From: Candidatus Peribacterales bacterium
GTDB taxonomy: Bacteria; Patescibacteriota; Gracilibacteria; Peribacterales; Peribacteraceae
Reading direction: 5' to 3'
Length of the DNA: 64,000 bases
Assembly (NCBI GenBank): GCA_020058765.1
Contig: JAGVDM010000001.1
Location: 62,001-126,000 of the forward strand
Shown in pieces: positions 17,837-25,318 of this stretch. Every line of letters begins with the position of its first letter. Position 1 is the first letter of the stretch. The position numbers and the translations under genes are program-made. The notes under the pieces are model-generated. The model was given only the letters and a program-made list of their open reading frames with translations, was not told where the DNA came from and searched no databases.

Positions 17837-18304
17837 ATGGGTTCCCGCATTTCCGCAGCACGCCGTAACGGCTTCACACTCATTGAGCTCTTGCTCGTGA
17901 TCGGTATCATCGCCATCTTGGCGACCATTGTCATCGTTGCTATCAACCCTACAAAGCAGTTGGGTGATGCACGCGACACCAAGCGTCGCAACGACGTGAA
18001 CACCGTTTTGAACGCGGTGTACCAGTACGCTATCGACAATAACGGCACAATGCCTGGCCCACTCCCAGAGGGTGATGCAGCAGATGCACTCGAAATCTGC
18101 GCTTCCCCATGTACGGCAACAGGTGGATACGTCGATCTGGACGCACTCACAGGTTCCTACCTCACCACAATCCCTGCAGACCCACAGGGTGGTTCTGGAA
18201 CGCTCGGCACGAACTACTGGATTTACCAGGATGATCGCGGCCGCGTAACAGTGTCTGCTCCAGGGGCAGAAGGCGATGGTGTCACGATCAGCGTTACTCG
18301 CTAA
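17837..18304 (+). CDS. pilA: Probable major type IV pilin
   Basis: About 155 residues, short and pilin-like. The leader ends ARRNG; the mature start FTLIE (Glu at +5) opens a classic helix LLLVIGIIAILATIVIVAIN, followed by KRRNDVNTVLNAVYQYAIDN, typical of patescibacterial and GspG-like pilins. Two cysteines (EICASPC) could form a loop. It has its own intergenic region (TAGAAT at 17780-17785 as a possible -10, weak -35) and a strong terminator, which fits high expression as the major subunit. The assignment as the major rather than a minor pilin is inferred. Confidence 0.88.
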   Translation: MGSRISAARRNGFTLIELLLVIGIIAILATIVIVAINPTKQLGDARDTKRRNDVNTVLNAVYQYAIDNNGTMPGPLPEGDAADALEICASPCTATGGYVDLDALTGSYLTTIPADPQGGSGTLGTNYWIYQDDRGRVTVSAPGAEGDGVTISVTR

Positions 18305-18323
18305 TCGTCTCATACAGCAGCTT

Positions 18324-18350
18324 AAACGGCGCCTCCGGGCGCCGTTTTTG
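18324..18350 (+). terminator. Intrinsic terminator after the pilin gene
   Basis: A perfect 10-bp stem AAACGGCGCC/GGCGCCGTTT with loop TCCG, the 3' arm running into a five-T tract. It closes the pil transcript before the histidine kinase promoter. Confidence 0.92.
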
Positions 18351-18387
18351 TATATTCCTAACTCTTCAATAAAAGCACAATATATGG

Positions 18388-18393
18388 TATAAT
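18388..18393 (+). promoter_or_regulatory. Extended -10 element of the histidine kinase gene
   Basis: TGG followed by consensus TATAAT. It overlaps the in-frame ATG at 18392, so the usable start is ATG 18404, 10 nt downstream; the transcript has essentially no leader. Confidence 0.65.
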
Positions 18394-18403
18394 GTTACAG
18401 AAA

Positions 18404-20011
18404 ATGCACACACCAAACATCTTTACCACTGCCCACCAACGCCTGAGTCGAGGGTCTATTCTCTGGCGCGCTGTGCTGCATTCGGTGCTGCTCTCCACGG
18501 TGTCGATCGTCTTGCTCTCGGCAATCTCGTACCTGTTCATGTATATCCTCATTCAGCGTGGATCGATTGATGTGGAGGTCTACGAGCTTGTGGAATTCGT
18601 TGCACAACTTGGTCGCACGTTGATCTTAGTGGGAGTGATTTCGTTCGTGCTCTCTATTGTTCTGTCGTTCTCCTTTGGTCGGAACCTCACAAAACCGTTT
18701 TTGGAAATGCGCCAGAAGGTAGAAAGAATTCGCCCCGGTCACTGGAGCTATAAACACACCATTCATACTGGTGACGAAGTGGAGCAGCTCGATGAAGCAT
18801 TTGCAAAACTCACACGTCGCCTCACGCAGATTTATACACATCAGGAAGAGGAAATCGCTGCGCGCACACACGAGTTGGAAATTGAGTACGAAAAAGATCG
18901 AACGATTCTCCGCTCCATTCAGGCAGGTATTCTCGTTGTTGACCGTGAGGGTATTGTGCAGCAGGCGAATCCTGCCGCACTTCTGCTACTGAAGGCCGCA
19001 GAGGCGGATGTACTCGGCAAAGCGTCGCTCCAGGTGCTGCCCCTGCTTAAGAAAAAGGATCTTCTGATGAAGTCAGAACATCCTGTGTACCAGTGCCTTC
19101 GTCGCAGTGAGCAGGTACAGGCGACGTCAGATACGCATCTCAATATCACACTCAAGAATAATACTGGGCTGCCGGTAAAATTGGCCGTTAGCCCGCTAAT
19201 GCAGGGCAAGAAGATCACGGGTGCGATCGTGCTGTTCCAAGACGTAACCGCGGAGCGCCAAGTGGATTACATGAAAACAGACTTCCTCACACTTGCTTCT
19301 CACCACCTGCGCACGCCACTTTCCACATTACAGTGGTATTTGGAGCTCTTTACCACAGAGGAAAAAATCAAATTCAGTGAGCAGCAACAGTCCTTCCTCA
19401 CAGAAATGCGCCTCGCAGCAAAGAAGATGTCTTTGGTCTTGGGTGAGCTGATGGATGCATCACGCTTGAGCGAAGGTGGTGTTGTACCGGTGTTCCAGAA
19501 CGTGGATGTCTGCACCTTGGTGGCAGATATTGTCCGTGATTCGAAGTCCCTCTTCGAATCGCAAGACGTGCACTACAAGCTCGAGTTCAACGAAAAAGAA
19601 TGCGTGATGGTGCATACCGATCCGTTGCTTGCGAGCATCATTTTGCAGAACTTCATGCAGAATGCAGCCAAGTATTCCAAGAAAGGAACCGAGGTCACAT
19701 TGCATCTTTCCAAAGAGAAAGAGAATGTTCGCATTGAGGTGCGTGATCAGGGCATTGGCGTGCCATACACTGAGCAGGCGCATATCTTCCAGAAGCTGTA
19801 CCGTGCATCGAATGCACGATCATTTGAGGCAAATGGTGCAGGACTCGGTTTGTACTCGTGCAAAATGATTGCCGAAAAATTGGGTGCGAAGATCGGCTTT
19901 ACCAGCGAAGAGGGCACAGGCAGTACATTCCAGGTTTCCTTTCCTACCGCCAAAGCAGTGGCAAAGAAGCCAAAGTCCAAGCACGGCAAACGCGGCTCGC
20001 GGAAGGCATAG
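18404..20011 (+). CDS. Membrane histidine kinase with HAMP and PAS domains
   Basis: About 535 residues. Two N-terminal membrane helices (about 28-52 and 72-95) lie close together, so the extracellular loop is very short. A HAMP-like segment (GRNLTKPFLEMRQKVERI), a coiled coil, a PAS domain (ILRSIQAGILVVDREGIVQQ to the DVTAERQ region), HisKA with phospho-acceptor SHHLRTPLS, and HATPase boxes N (NFMQNAAKYS), G1 (DQGIGVP) and G2 (GAGLGLYSCK) follow. The C-terminal tail is highly basic (KKPKSKHGKRGSRK). A candidate partner is the receiver protein at 8543. It is convergent with rnpB. Confidence 0.95.
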   Translation: MHTPNIFTTAHQRLSRGSILWRAVLHSVLLSTVSIVLLSAISYLFMYILIQRGSIDVEVYELVEFVAQLGRTLILVGVISFVLSIVLSFSFGRNLTKPFLEMRQKVERIRPGHWSYKHTIHTGDEVEQLDEAFAKLTRRLTQIYTHQEEEIAARTHELEIEYEKDRTILRSIQAGILVVDREGIVQQANPAALLLLKAAEADVLGKASLQVLPLLKKKDLLMKSEHPVYQCLRRSEQVQATSDTHLNITLKNNTGLPVKLAVSPLMQGKKITGAIVLFQDVTAERQVDYMKTDFLTLASHHLRTPLSTLQWYLELFTTEEKIKFSEQQQSFLTEMRLAAKKMSLVLGELMDASRLSEGGVVPVFQNVDVCTLVADIVRDSKSLFESQDVHYKLEFNEKECVMVHTDPLLASIILQNFMQNAAKYSKKGTEVTLHLSKEKENVRIEVRDQGIGVPYTEQAHIFQKLYRASNARSFEANGAGLGLYSCKMIAEKLGAKIGFTSEEGTGSTFQVSFPTAKAVAKKPKSKHGKRGSRKA

Positions 20012-20042
20012 GCTTTGCTCGCGTACCGTGTCATTGCCGAGT

Positions 20043-20405
20043 TCGCTCTTTTCGTACGCCGGGTTCTGTATCCCTCTTGCGAGGGCGGTAACCATCTATC
20101 TGGGGCCCGGATTGCTCGCGAGCCTCAACGCGGAGGAGTGACCGGCGCGGCGGAACCACTGCGGATTCCGATCACCCAAATCCTCCTTGCACCACCATGA
20201 GTTTGCCAGATCGCTTGCGCGATCCCTCGGTTCCCGAGGCGTTTCACTCCCATGCCGCTTGCGCGGCACGGGCTCGTCTCTGTGACACTAGTCCTACCAT
20301 GCCTTTACCGAATATATGGCACGGCGACGGCCGTTAGCCGCATGATGTTCCGGTGGTGCCCGGACGTTCCTCCCCACTTGCGTGGGGCGGTTACCCAAAG
20401 AGCGA
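20043..20405 (-). ncRNA. rnpB: RNase P RNA
   Basis: The catalytic RNA of RNase P, which matures tRNA 5' ends. On the minus strand the 5' conserved core GAGGAACGTCCGGGC and the 3' conserved core ACAGAACCCGGCGTAC are both present, along with a GTGAAACG segment and a GATAGATGGTTACCGCC segment. The ends are set by helix P1: TCGCTCTTT (5' end, near 20405) pairs perfectly with AAAGAGCGA (3' end, near 20043). The length of about 363 nt is normal. The 5' core reads GGAAC where the usual consensus is GGAAA. Confidence 0.95.
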
Positions 20406-20413
20406 CAAGAAAT

Positions 20414-20442
20414 ATTGTCCTGCACATTTGTGTTTTTCTCAA
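20414..20442 (-). promoter_or_regulatory. Promoter of rnpB
   Basis: On the minus strand, TTGAGA (20437-20442), a 17-bp spacer and GACAAT (20414-20419). The predicted start is about 7-9 nt downstream, at the first base of the P1 helix. Confidence 0.7.
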
Positions 20443-20518
20443 GGAGTTCGTACCCTTTCCATCCGTGCTCCCCGGGCACTTCCTGCCACTTTGTTGTTGG
20501 CAGATATAGGGAAAAACG

Positions 20519-20583
20519 GGCATGCTCGGTCAGCAATCATTTCCTTGGCACCAACGTCTGTCTTTCGCCGCCTTAGCTCAGTG
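20519..20583 (+). repeat. 65-bp direct repeat, copy 1 (carries truncated tRNA-Thr 5' end)
   Basis: Identical to 20615-20679. It includes 48 bp of tRNA upstream sequence and the first 17 nt of tRNA-Thr (20567-20583), after which the tRNA sequence stops. A perfect 16-nt inverted repeat, GTCCGCC-TT-GGCGGAC, follows at 20587-20602. Confidence 0.95.
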
Positions 20584-20614
20584 CCAGTCCGCCTTGGCGG
20601 ACATGAATGCAAAA

Positions 20615-20679
20615 GGCATGCTCGGTCAGCAATCATTTCCTTGGCACCAACGTCTGTCTTTCGCCGCCTTAGCTCAGTG
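20615..20679 (+). repeat. 65-bp direct repeat, copy 2 (leads into intact tRNA-Thr)
   Basis: Second copy of the repeat at 20519-20583, offset by 96 bp. It ends 17 nt inside the functional tRNA-Thr gene. Confidence 0.95.
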
Positions 20680-20737
20680 GTAGAGCAACCGCCTTGTAAG
20701 CGGTAGGTCTGGGGTTCGAATCCCCAAGGCGGCTCCA
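20663..20737 (+). tRNA. tRNA-Thr (UGU)
   Basis: A complete cloverleaf. The acceptor GCCGCCT pairs with AGGCGGC, the anticodon loop CTTGTAA gives TGT (reads ACA and relatives), and the T arm is TGGGG-TTCGAAT-CCCCA. The 3' CCA is encoded. The next gene starts 20 bp downstream. Confidence 0.97.
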
Positions 20738-20757
20738 CTCTTCAATCACTTGTACAA

Positions 20758-22152
20758 GTGAAGACCTCAGAGCTCCTCTTTGGCATCCTGCGCATTCCGC
20801 TCGACGCGGGTGCGGTATTCGCGGCGCTTCTTCTAAGCTATTGGCTCCGTATCAATCAGATCGACCTTGTGCCCAATGTGCAGCTGCTAGAGCCCGCACA
20901 GTCTTTGCCGCTCTTCGCAGATTTTGTGCAGCAGTTCGCATTGCCGAGTGCAGTGTGCATTTTTGTTCTCAGTGCACTGTTTCACCTGTATGCACTGCGC
21001 ACGACTCGTAGCGCATGGCAGGAGGTGGCCAGGGTGCTTGCCGTTGTGCTGCTATGGGTTGTGTGCGTAGTTGGATGGTATTTCCTTGTGGAGCGCGAGC
21101 TCTTCTTCTCTCGCATGCTGCTCGTCCATTCCACACTCTTCCTCACGCTCTTCATTGTGCTGCTCCGCACGTGCGTTGTATTGGGTCAGCGCATGGCATT
21201 GCGCTTCGGCATTGGCGTGCATTTCGTGACGTCGGTCGGCGGCCAGCCTCTTTCCTCTGTTGCCAAAACAACCCTGCAAAACGATCCGCGGTACGCCTAC
21301 ATTGGTCATGCAGCAGACCTACAGGCACTGCAGGCATTCCATGCAGATCGTCGTCCTGACCTGGTGATCCAAACAGATCCCAATCCCTCCAGTCGAGAAA
21401 CGGCAGAACTTATCGAATATTGCCGTTCCGAGCATTTCGGCTACGCATTCCTGCCGCCGGTTTTTGCAGATGTGCCTCGCCAACTGCGCGTGGAGCGCCT
21501 GGGGTTTGTGCCCATGATTCGCTTCTGCCCAACGCCATTGGATGGATGGGGAAGAATCGGCAAACGCGTATTCGATCTCGTGGTGGCCGCTACCCTTCTC
21601 GTTGTACTTTCTCCATTCCTTCTGCTCGTTGCAGTCGTCATTCTCTGTACGAGCGGCTGGCCAGTATTCTATGTGTCCAAGCGCGTTGGTGAGTTTGCCA
21701 ATCGGATGATCCCCGTCATCAAGTTCCGATCCATGGTTCGCGATGCAGATATACAAAAAGCGGCATTGATCGAGAAGAACGAACGGCAGGATGGGCCGCT
21801 CTTTAAGCTCACAAATGATCCGCGTATCACCCCAGTCGGACGCATTTTGCGCAGGTTCGATATTGATGAGTTGCCGCAGCTACTGAATGTGCTTGCTGGC
21901 CACATGTCACTTGTAGGGCCACGTCCGCATCTGCCCGAAGAAGTGAGCAAATATCAGCAGCACGAGCGCAGAGTATTCGCCGTGCGTCCAGGTATTACTG
22001 GTCTCGCACAGATTTCCGGACGCAGCACCCTTAAATTTCACGATGAAGTACGGCTCGATCTCCAGTACGTGGAAGAGTGGTCACTGCTCCTAGATTTGTG
22101 GATCCTATGGAGGACTGCATTCGTTGTGCTTTTTCGGCGGGGAGTATATTGA
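20758..22152 (+). CDS. Polyprenyl-phosphate sugar-1-phosphate transferase
   Basis: A 464-residue enzyme that transfers a hexose-1-phosphate to a lipid carrier to start exopolysaccharide or glycan synthesis. The N-terminal half has four to five membrane helices and a CoA-binding-like cytoplasmic domain (about 150-250). The C-terminal bacterial sugar transferase domain (from about 265) has RIGKRVFDLVVAATLL, VIKFRSM, the FDIDELPQLLNVL motif, SLVGPRP and the VRPGITGLAQISGR signature. GTG start, 20 bp after tRNA-Thr. The product sugar cannot be told. UppP (56.9 kb) and GalU (54.3 kb) would serve the same carrier chemistry. Confidence 0.93.
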   Translation: MKTSELLFGILRIPLDAGAVFAALLLSYWLRINQIDLVPNVQLLEPAQSLPLFADFVQQFALPSAVCIFVLSALFHLYALRTTRSAWQEVARVLAVVLLWVVCVVGWYFLVERELFFSRMLLVHSTLFLTLFIVLLRTCVVLGQRMALRFGIGVHFVTSVGGQPLSSVAKTTLQNDPRYAYIGHAADLQALQAFHADRRPDLVIQTDPNPSSRETAELIEYCRSEHFGYAFLPPVFADVPRQLRVERLGFVPMIRFCPTPLDGWGRIGKRVFDLVVAATLLVVLSPFLLLVAVVILCTSGWPVFYVSKRVGEFANRMIPVIKFRSMVRDADIQKAALIEKNERQDGPLFKLTNDPRITPVGRILRRFDIDELPQLLNVLAGHMSLVGPRPHLPEEVSKYQQHERRVFAVRPGITGLAQISGRSTLKFHDEVRLDLQYVEEWSLLLDLWILWRTAFVVLFRRGVY

Positions 22153-22186
22153 TTTGCCCAAGGGCTACGCGTAGATTGACAGGCAT

Positions 22187-22606
22187 ATGAAGTTCTCTCC
22201 TAAGACTCTTGTAATCGGTGCAGTCGTCCTCGTTGTTGCGGGGGCAGTGGCCGTACAGTTTACGACAGATATCGATCTTCTGAAGTACTTCCAGAAAGAA
22301 GACGCTCCAGTCGAGGAGCAGAATCCAGATGACGAGCAGCCAGAGCAGGAAACATTGCGACCTGGCGTGGCATGCAAGGGCGAGGCACTTGTCGTCGACT
22401 ACACGTATCCGCACCCAACGGAAGAATTCGACAATCCATGGGAATGCCAAGTGCAGTGCGACGATGGTGTGCAGCGCTACATCTCCTACGAGAACGGGAC
22501 AGCTACACAGTGCGAGTCACTCCCGGGATGTTTGGATCTCGGCGAAGACCAGGCTGTAACCTGCATTCCACCTGTGCAAGATCAGGATGAGGAGGACGCC
22601 GAATAG
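22187..22606 (+). CDS. Membrane-anchored Cys-rich protein, twin copy 1
   Basis: 139 residues. One N-terminal membrane helix (about 7-26) is followed by a Glu/Gln/Pro-rich spacer, then a compact domain with six cysteines: CKG...NPWECQVQCDDGVQRYI...NGTATQC...LPGCLDLGED...TCIPP. The same pattern recurs in the next gene. I do not recognise the family. It is probably exported with disulfides. TAGATT at 22172-22177 lies 9 nt before the ATG. Confidence 0.8.
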   Translation: MKFSPKTLVIGAVVLVVAGAVAVQFTTDIDLLKYFQKEDAPVEEQNPDDEQPEQETLRPGVACKGEALVVDYTYPHPTEEFDNPWECQVQCDDGVQRYISYENGTATQCESLPGCLDLGEDQAVTCIPPVQDQDEEDAE

Positions 22607-22637
22607 TGCGTTGAAACATGAACGCACGGGGCATACC

Positions 22638-23009
22638 ATGCTCGCGTTGTGGAACGATGAACAGCAGTGGCCATGGTTTGCATACATCGCGTTCGCGATC
22701 GTGCTTCTTGTGCTCATGTACAGCACCTTCACCGAGCGCCCAATCCCCGAAAAACCTGTCGCTGAATCTGAGCAGACGTGCATAGGTCGGCCGATACTCG
22801 TGGGCTACCCGTTCCCGCCGCCCATGGATGCTGCGTTCGAGAACCCATGGGAGTGCCGCAGCCAGTGTGATGATGGAGTACGACGATACATTCACTACTC
22901 CAATGGGAAGGCGACCCAGTGCGGCGAATTACCTGGTTGTCTCGATTGGGGTGAAGATAACCGCACCACGTGCTTGCCACCCTTGGTATCGGGCACAGAC
23001 GCTCTCTAG
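22638..23009 (+). CDS. Membrane-anchored Cys-rich protein, twin copy 2
   Basis: About 123 residues from ATG 22638, chosen because it puts the membrane helix (FAYIAFAIVLLVLMY) near the N terminus as in the paralog; an in-frame ATG at 22587 overlaps copy 1. The C-terminal domain repeats the copy-1 pattern: CIG...NPWECRSQCDDGVRRYI...NGKATQC...LPGCLDWGED...TCLPP, with all six cysteines kept. Its 3' end overlaps the convergent exonuclease gene by 4 bp. Function unknown. Confidence 0.78.
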   Translation: MLALWNDEQQWPWFAYIAFAIVLLVLMYSTFTERPIPEKPVAESEQTCIGRPILVGYPFPPPMDAAFENPWECRSQCDDGVRRYIHYSNGKATQCGELPGCLDWGEDNRTTCLPPLVSGTDAL

Positions 23010-25294
23010 AACATTGAAAGCTGGTCCTTCTTTGACGTAGGTATTTTTGGCTGTTCTGCCTGTTGTCCCTGTGGGGGATTCTCTGCGTCTCCTGCTATCG
23101 CACGCAGATATTTCCATGTCTGTCGACCGTACTCTTTGGCCTCCAGTCGTGTATCCAAAAATCGCACGTCGCTTTCTTTCGTGCCGAATGCGTTAAATGT
23201 GCGCAGTAGCCGGTGCAGCCTATGGCGGAGGCGAGGCAGGGAATAGAGGCCAAATCCATCCGCATAGTGCTCCGCGCGCTTACTGAACACGGGGTTAGCT
23301 GGGTGGTCGAACGGGAGACTCTCTATTACGAGGTGGTGCGCCGTTTCGGGAGGGAGCTCTACGGTTTCAAATGACCAAGGCGTAATGGCCCACACAACCG
23401 GAGCTTCCGCTGCACAGAACTCTGCCTGCATTCGGCCAGTGCCTCCGCTCAATCCTTGGCAGATGAGCGTAACTCCGCGCTGCTCTGCCTCTTCTGCAAA
23501 TCGCACAAATACATCTTCAATTCTGCCGCGACTGCCCATCAGCAGAATCGTCTTGCCTGGGAGCGGATGCTTCACCAAATCCTCCGGCTTGATTTCTGGT
23601 GTATAGAGCAATGGCACAGGAGAGCTCACCGTACCGGGGATAACACTGGTGGGCATTTCTCGTGCAACGATTTCCTGCAAGTGCTCCGCGCTCTGTGGCG
23701 GCACAAGGAGTGACACGCGGAAGCGATCGTAGAGCTGCTCCTTGAGCAGTGCACTCACACGATCTGGCGTTGCCTCCAGGAACTGGCTGCCGTTTTGTCG
23801 TGTTTCGATCCAGGTGATCCACCCCTTCTCTTCGCCGCTCTTGAACCACTCACGGATTGCGCCAAGCATGCGTCGCACGTGAGGAACAGTTGTTCGCTCC
23901 TCTACCTGTGCTACCAGCTTTGCGAGCTGGATTGCATCACCAGTGCGTACGTCCTTTGTTGTTACATAGTGCACGTCGTGCATGGCACGAGTCTTCTCCA
24001 CCCAGAGCTGCAGTAGGTCTGTAAGGCCAGTAAGAGCACTGTCACCTTCTGCAGCAGCCCGCAAGTCATCAAGCGCACAGAACCATCCGTAGGCGCGTGT
24101 AGCGGTGTCCTCGAGCATAGATGCATCATCGATGATGATGTGTACATCACCTGCCAGCAGTGCGTAGCCGGGATGACCGGTATTGGCGGCGATTTCTAAC
24201 AATTGCCGGTGGTTGAGCACCGTAAGTGGACCGAGTTCTGTAAATTGCGCAGTAAATCCATCAGATCCATCGGTACAGGCGAGCTTGCCGCCCCATACGC
24301 TGCGCTCATCGCCATGAATCGGTGCATCTTCTGTTGTGCGTGGTTCGTACCACGCGAGCTTGAGCGCAATTGTCGCCTCGTCTGCGGTGTACTGTTCCTG
24401 CGAAGCGAGCGCTTCTGCATGCGCCGCATCAAGCAGATGATACGCGGGGTGAATAACGGTTACGTCTGCAGGGAGTTCCCCCGTACGCAGACTGGCATGC
24501 AAATTCTTTACGGCAAGCACGCGCCGCACGGGTGAAGGCGATCGGGCGATGCTTCCCAAAAAACCGCGATTGAGCGGCTCTTCCACCAACTGGAGCTGCC
24601 CGCGATCAGGTAGTGGTATCTCTCTACTTTCGTTATGTGTACCTGCGGCAGCCATCGGCGGCATACGTAGCCACATTGGCTGGTGCGTGGCTGTTGCCTT
24701 CGGTAGTGCGCCAAAGAGCTGACGGTAGCCCTCGGGTGCCCGCTGCATAATCGAGCGCAGTGGCACTTCCAGCTCGGGTGTTATCTGCTCCAAACGTTCC
24801 CAACAATGTGCAAGGAGCTCCATCGTTGCTCGCACATCACCAAGTGCACGGTGCACTGGGGCATGATTCAGCTTGAGCACCCGGCTCATGTAGCCGAGCG
24901 AATAACTCTCCAATTCGGGGAACACCACACTTGCGAGCATCGACGTATCGATCCATGGTCGATCGGTGAGGTCGATACCCTCACCCTTGAGCATGCGCAA
25001 ATCGAAGCCCACGTTCTGCCCCACGATCAATGCGCCATCCCCAATGCGTCGCGTGATTGCATCACGCACTTCATCCATGGTCGGCTGATCCGCCAACGCT
25101 TCGGGGTGAATGTGTGTGAGCGCCACCACCTGCGCAGGGATCTCGTCTGGTATGCGGATCAGTTGTTCAAACTCATCTACCACCTTGCCACCTTCAATGC
25201 GCATGGAAGCGAACTCAATGACGCGATTCACGCGGGGGACAAACCCCGTTGTTTCTGTATCCAGCACAACCAGCGGAATAGATGGCAGCTTCAC
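23006..25294 (-). CDS. DinG-like protein: intact DEDDh exonuclease, eroded helicase
   Basis: 762 residues. The N-terminal 180 residues are a DEDDh 3'-5' exonuclease: VLDTETTG (Exo I), VGQNVGFDLRML (Exo II), HRALGDVRATME (Exo III with the His and Asp). The rest aligns by position with the XPD/DinG helicase: a nucleic-acid-contact-like VIHPAYHLLDAAHA, a DEAH-box position reading IIIDDASMLED, and a C-terminal ESLPFDHPANPVF plus RLRHRLHRLLR at motif VI. No Walker A (GxGKT/S) can be found, so the ATPase is probably dead. It may be a processing exonuclease with a DNA-binding scaffold. Confidence 0.82.
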   Translation of the reverse strand: MKLPSIPLVVLDTETTGFVPRVNRVIEFASMRIEGGKVVDEFEQLIRIPDEIPAQVVALTHIHPEALADQPTMDEVRDAITRRIGDGALIVGQNVGFDLRMLKGEGIDLTDRPWIDTSMLASVVFPELESYSLGYMSRVLKLNHAPVHRALGDVRATMELLAHCWERLEQITPELEVPLRSIMQRAPEGYRQLFGALPKATATHQPMWLRMPPMAAAGTHNESREIPLPDRGQLQLVEEPLNRGFLGSIARSPSPVRRVLAVKNLHASLRTGELPADVTVIHPAYHLLDAAHAEALASQEQYTADEATIALKLAWYEPRTTEDAPIHGDERSVWGGKLACTDGSDGFTAQFTELGPLTVLNHRQLLEIAANTGHPGYALLAGDVHIIIDDASMLEDTATRAYGWFCALDDLRAAAEGDSALTGLTDLLQLWVEKTRAMHDVHYVTTKDVRTGDAIQLAKLVAQVEERTTVPHVRRMLGAIREWFKSGEEKGWITWIETRQNGSQFLEATPDRVSALLKEQLYDRFRVSLLVPPQSAEHLQEIVAREMPTSVIPGTVSSPVPLLYTPEIKPEDLVKHPLPGKTILLMGSRGRIEDVFVRFAEEAEQRGVTLICQGLSGGTGRMQAEFCAAEAPVVWAITPWSFETVELPPETAHHLVIESLPFDHPANPVFSKRAEHYADGFGLYSLPRLRHRLHRLLRTFNAFGTKESDVRFLDTRLEAKEYGRQTWKYLRAIAGDAENPPQGQQAEQPKIPTSKKDQLSMF

Positions 25295-25318
25295 GCGAGC
25301 ATCCTAGCGGACGCAGGG

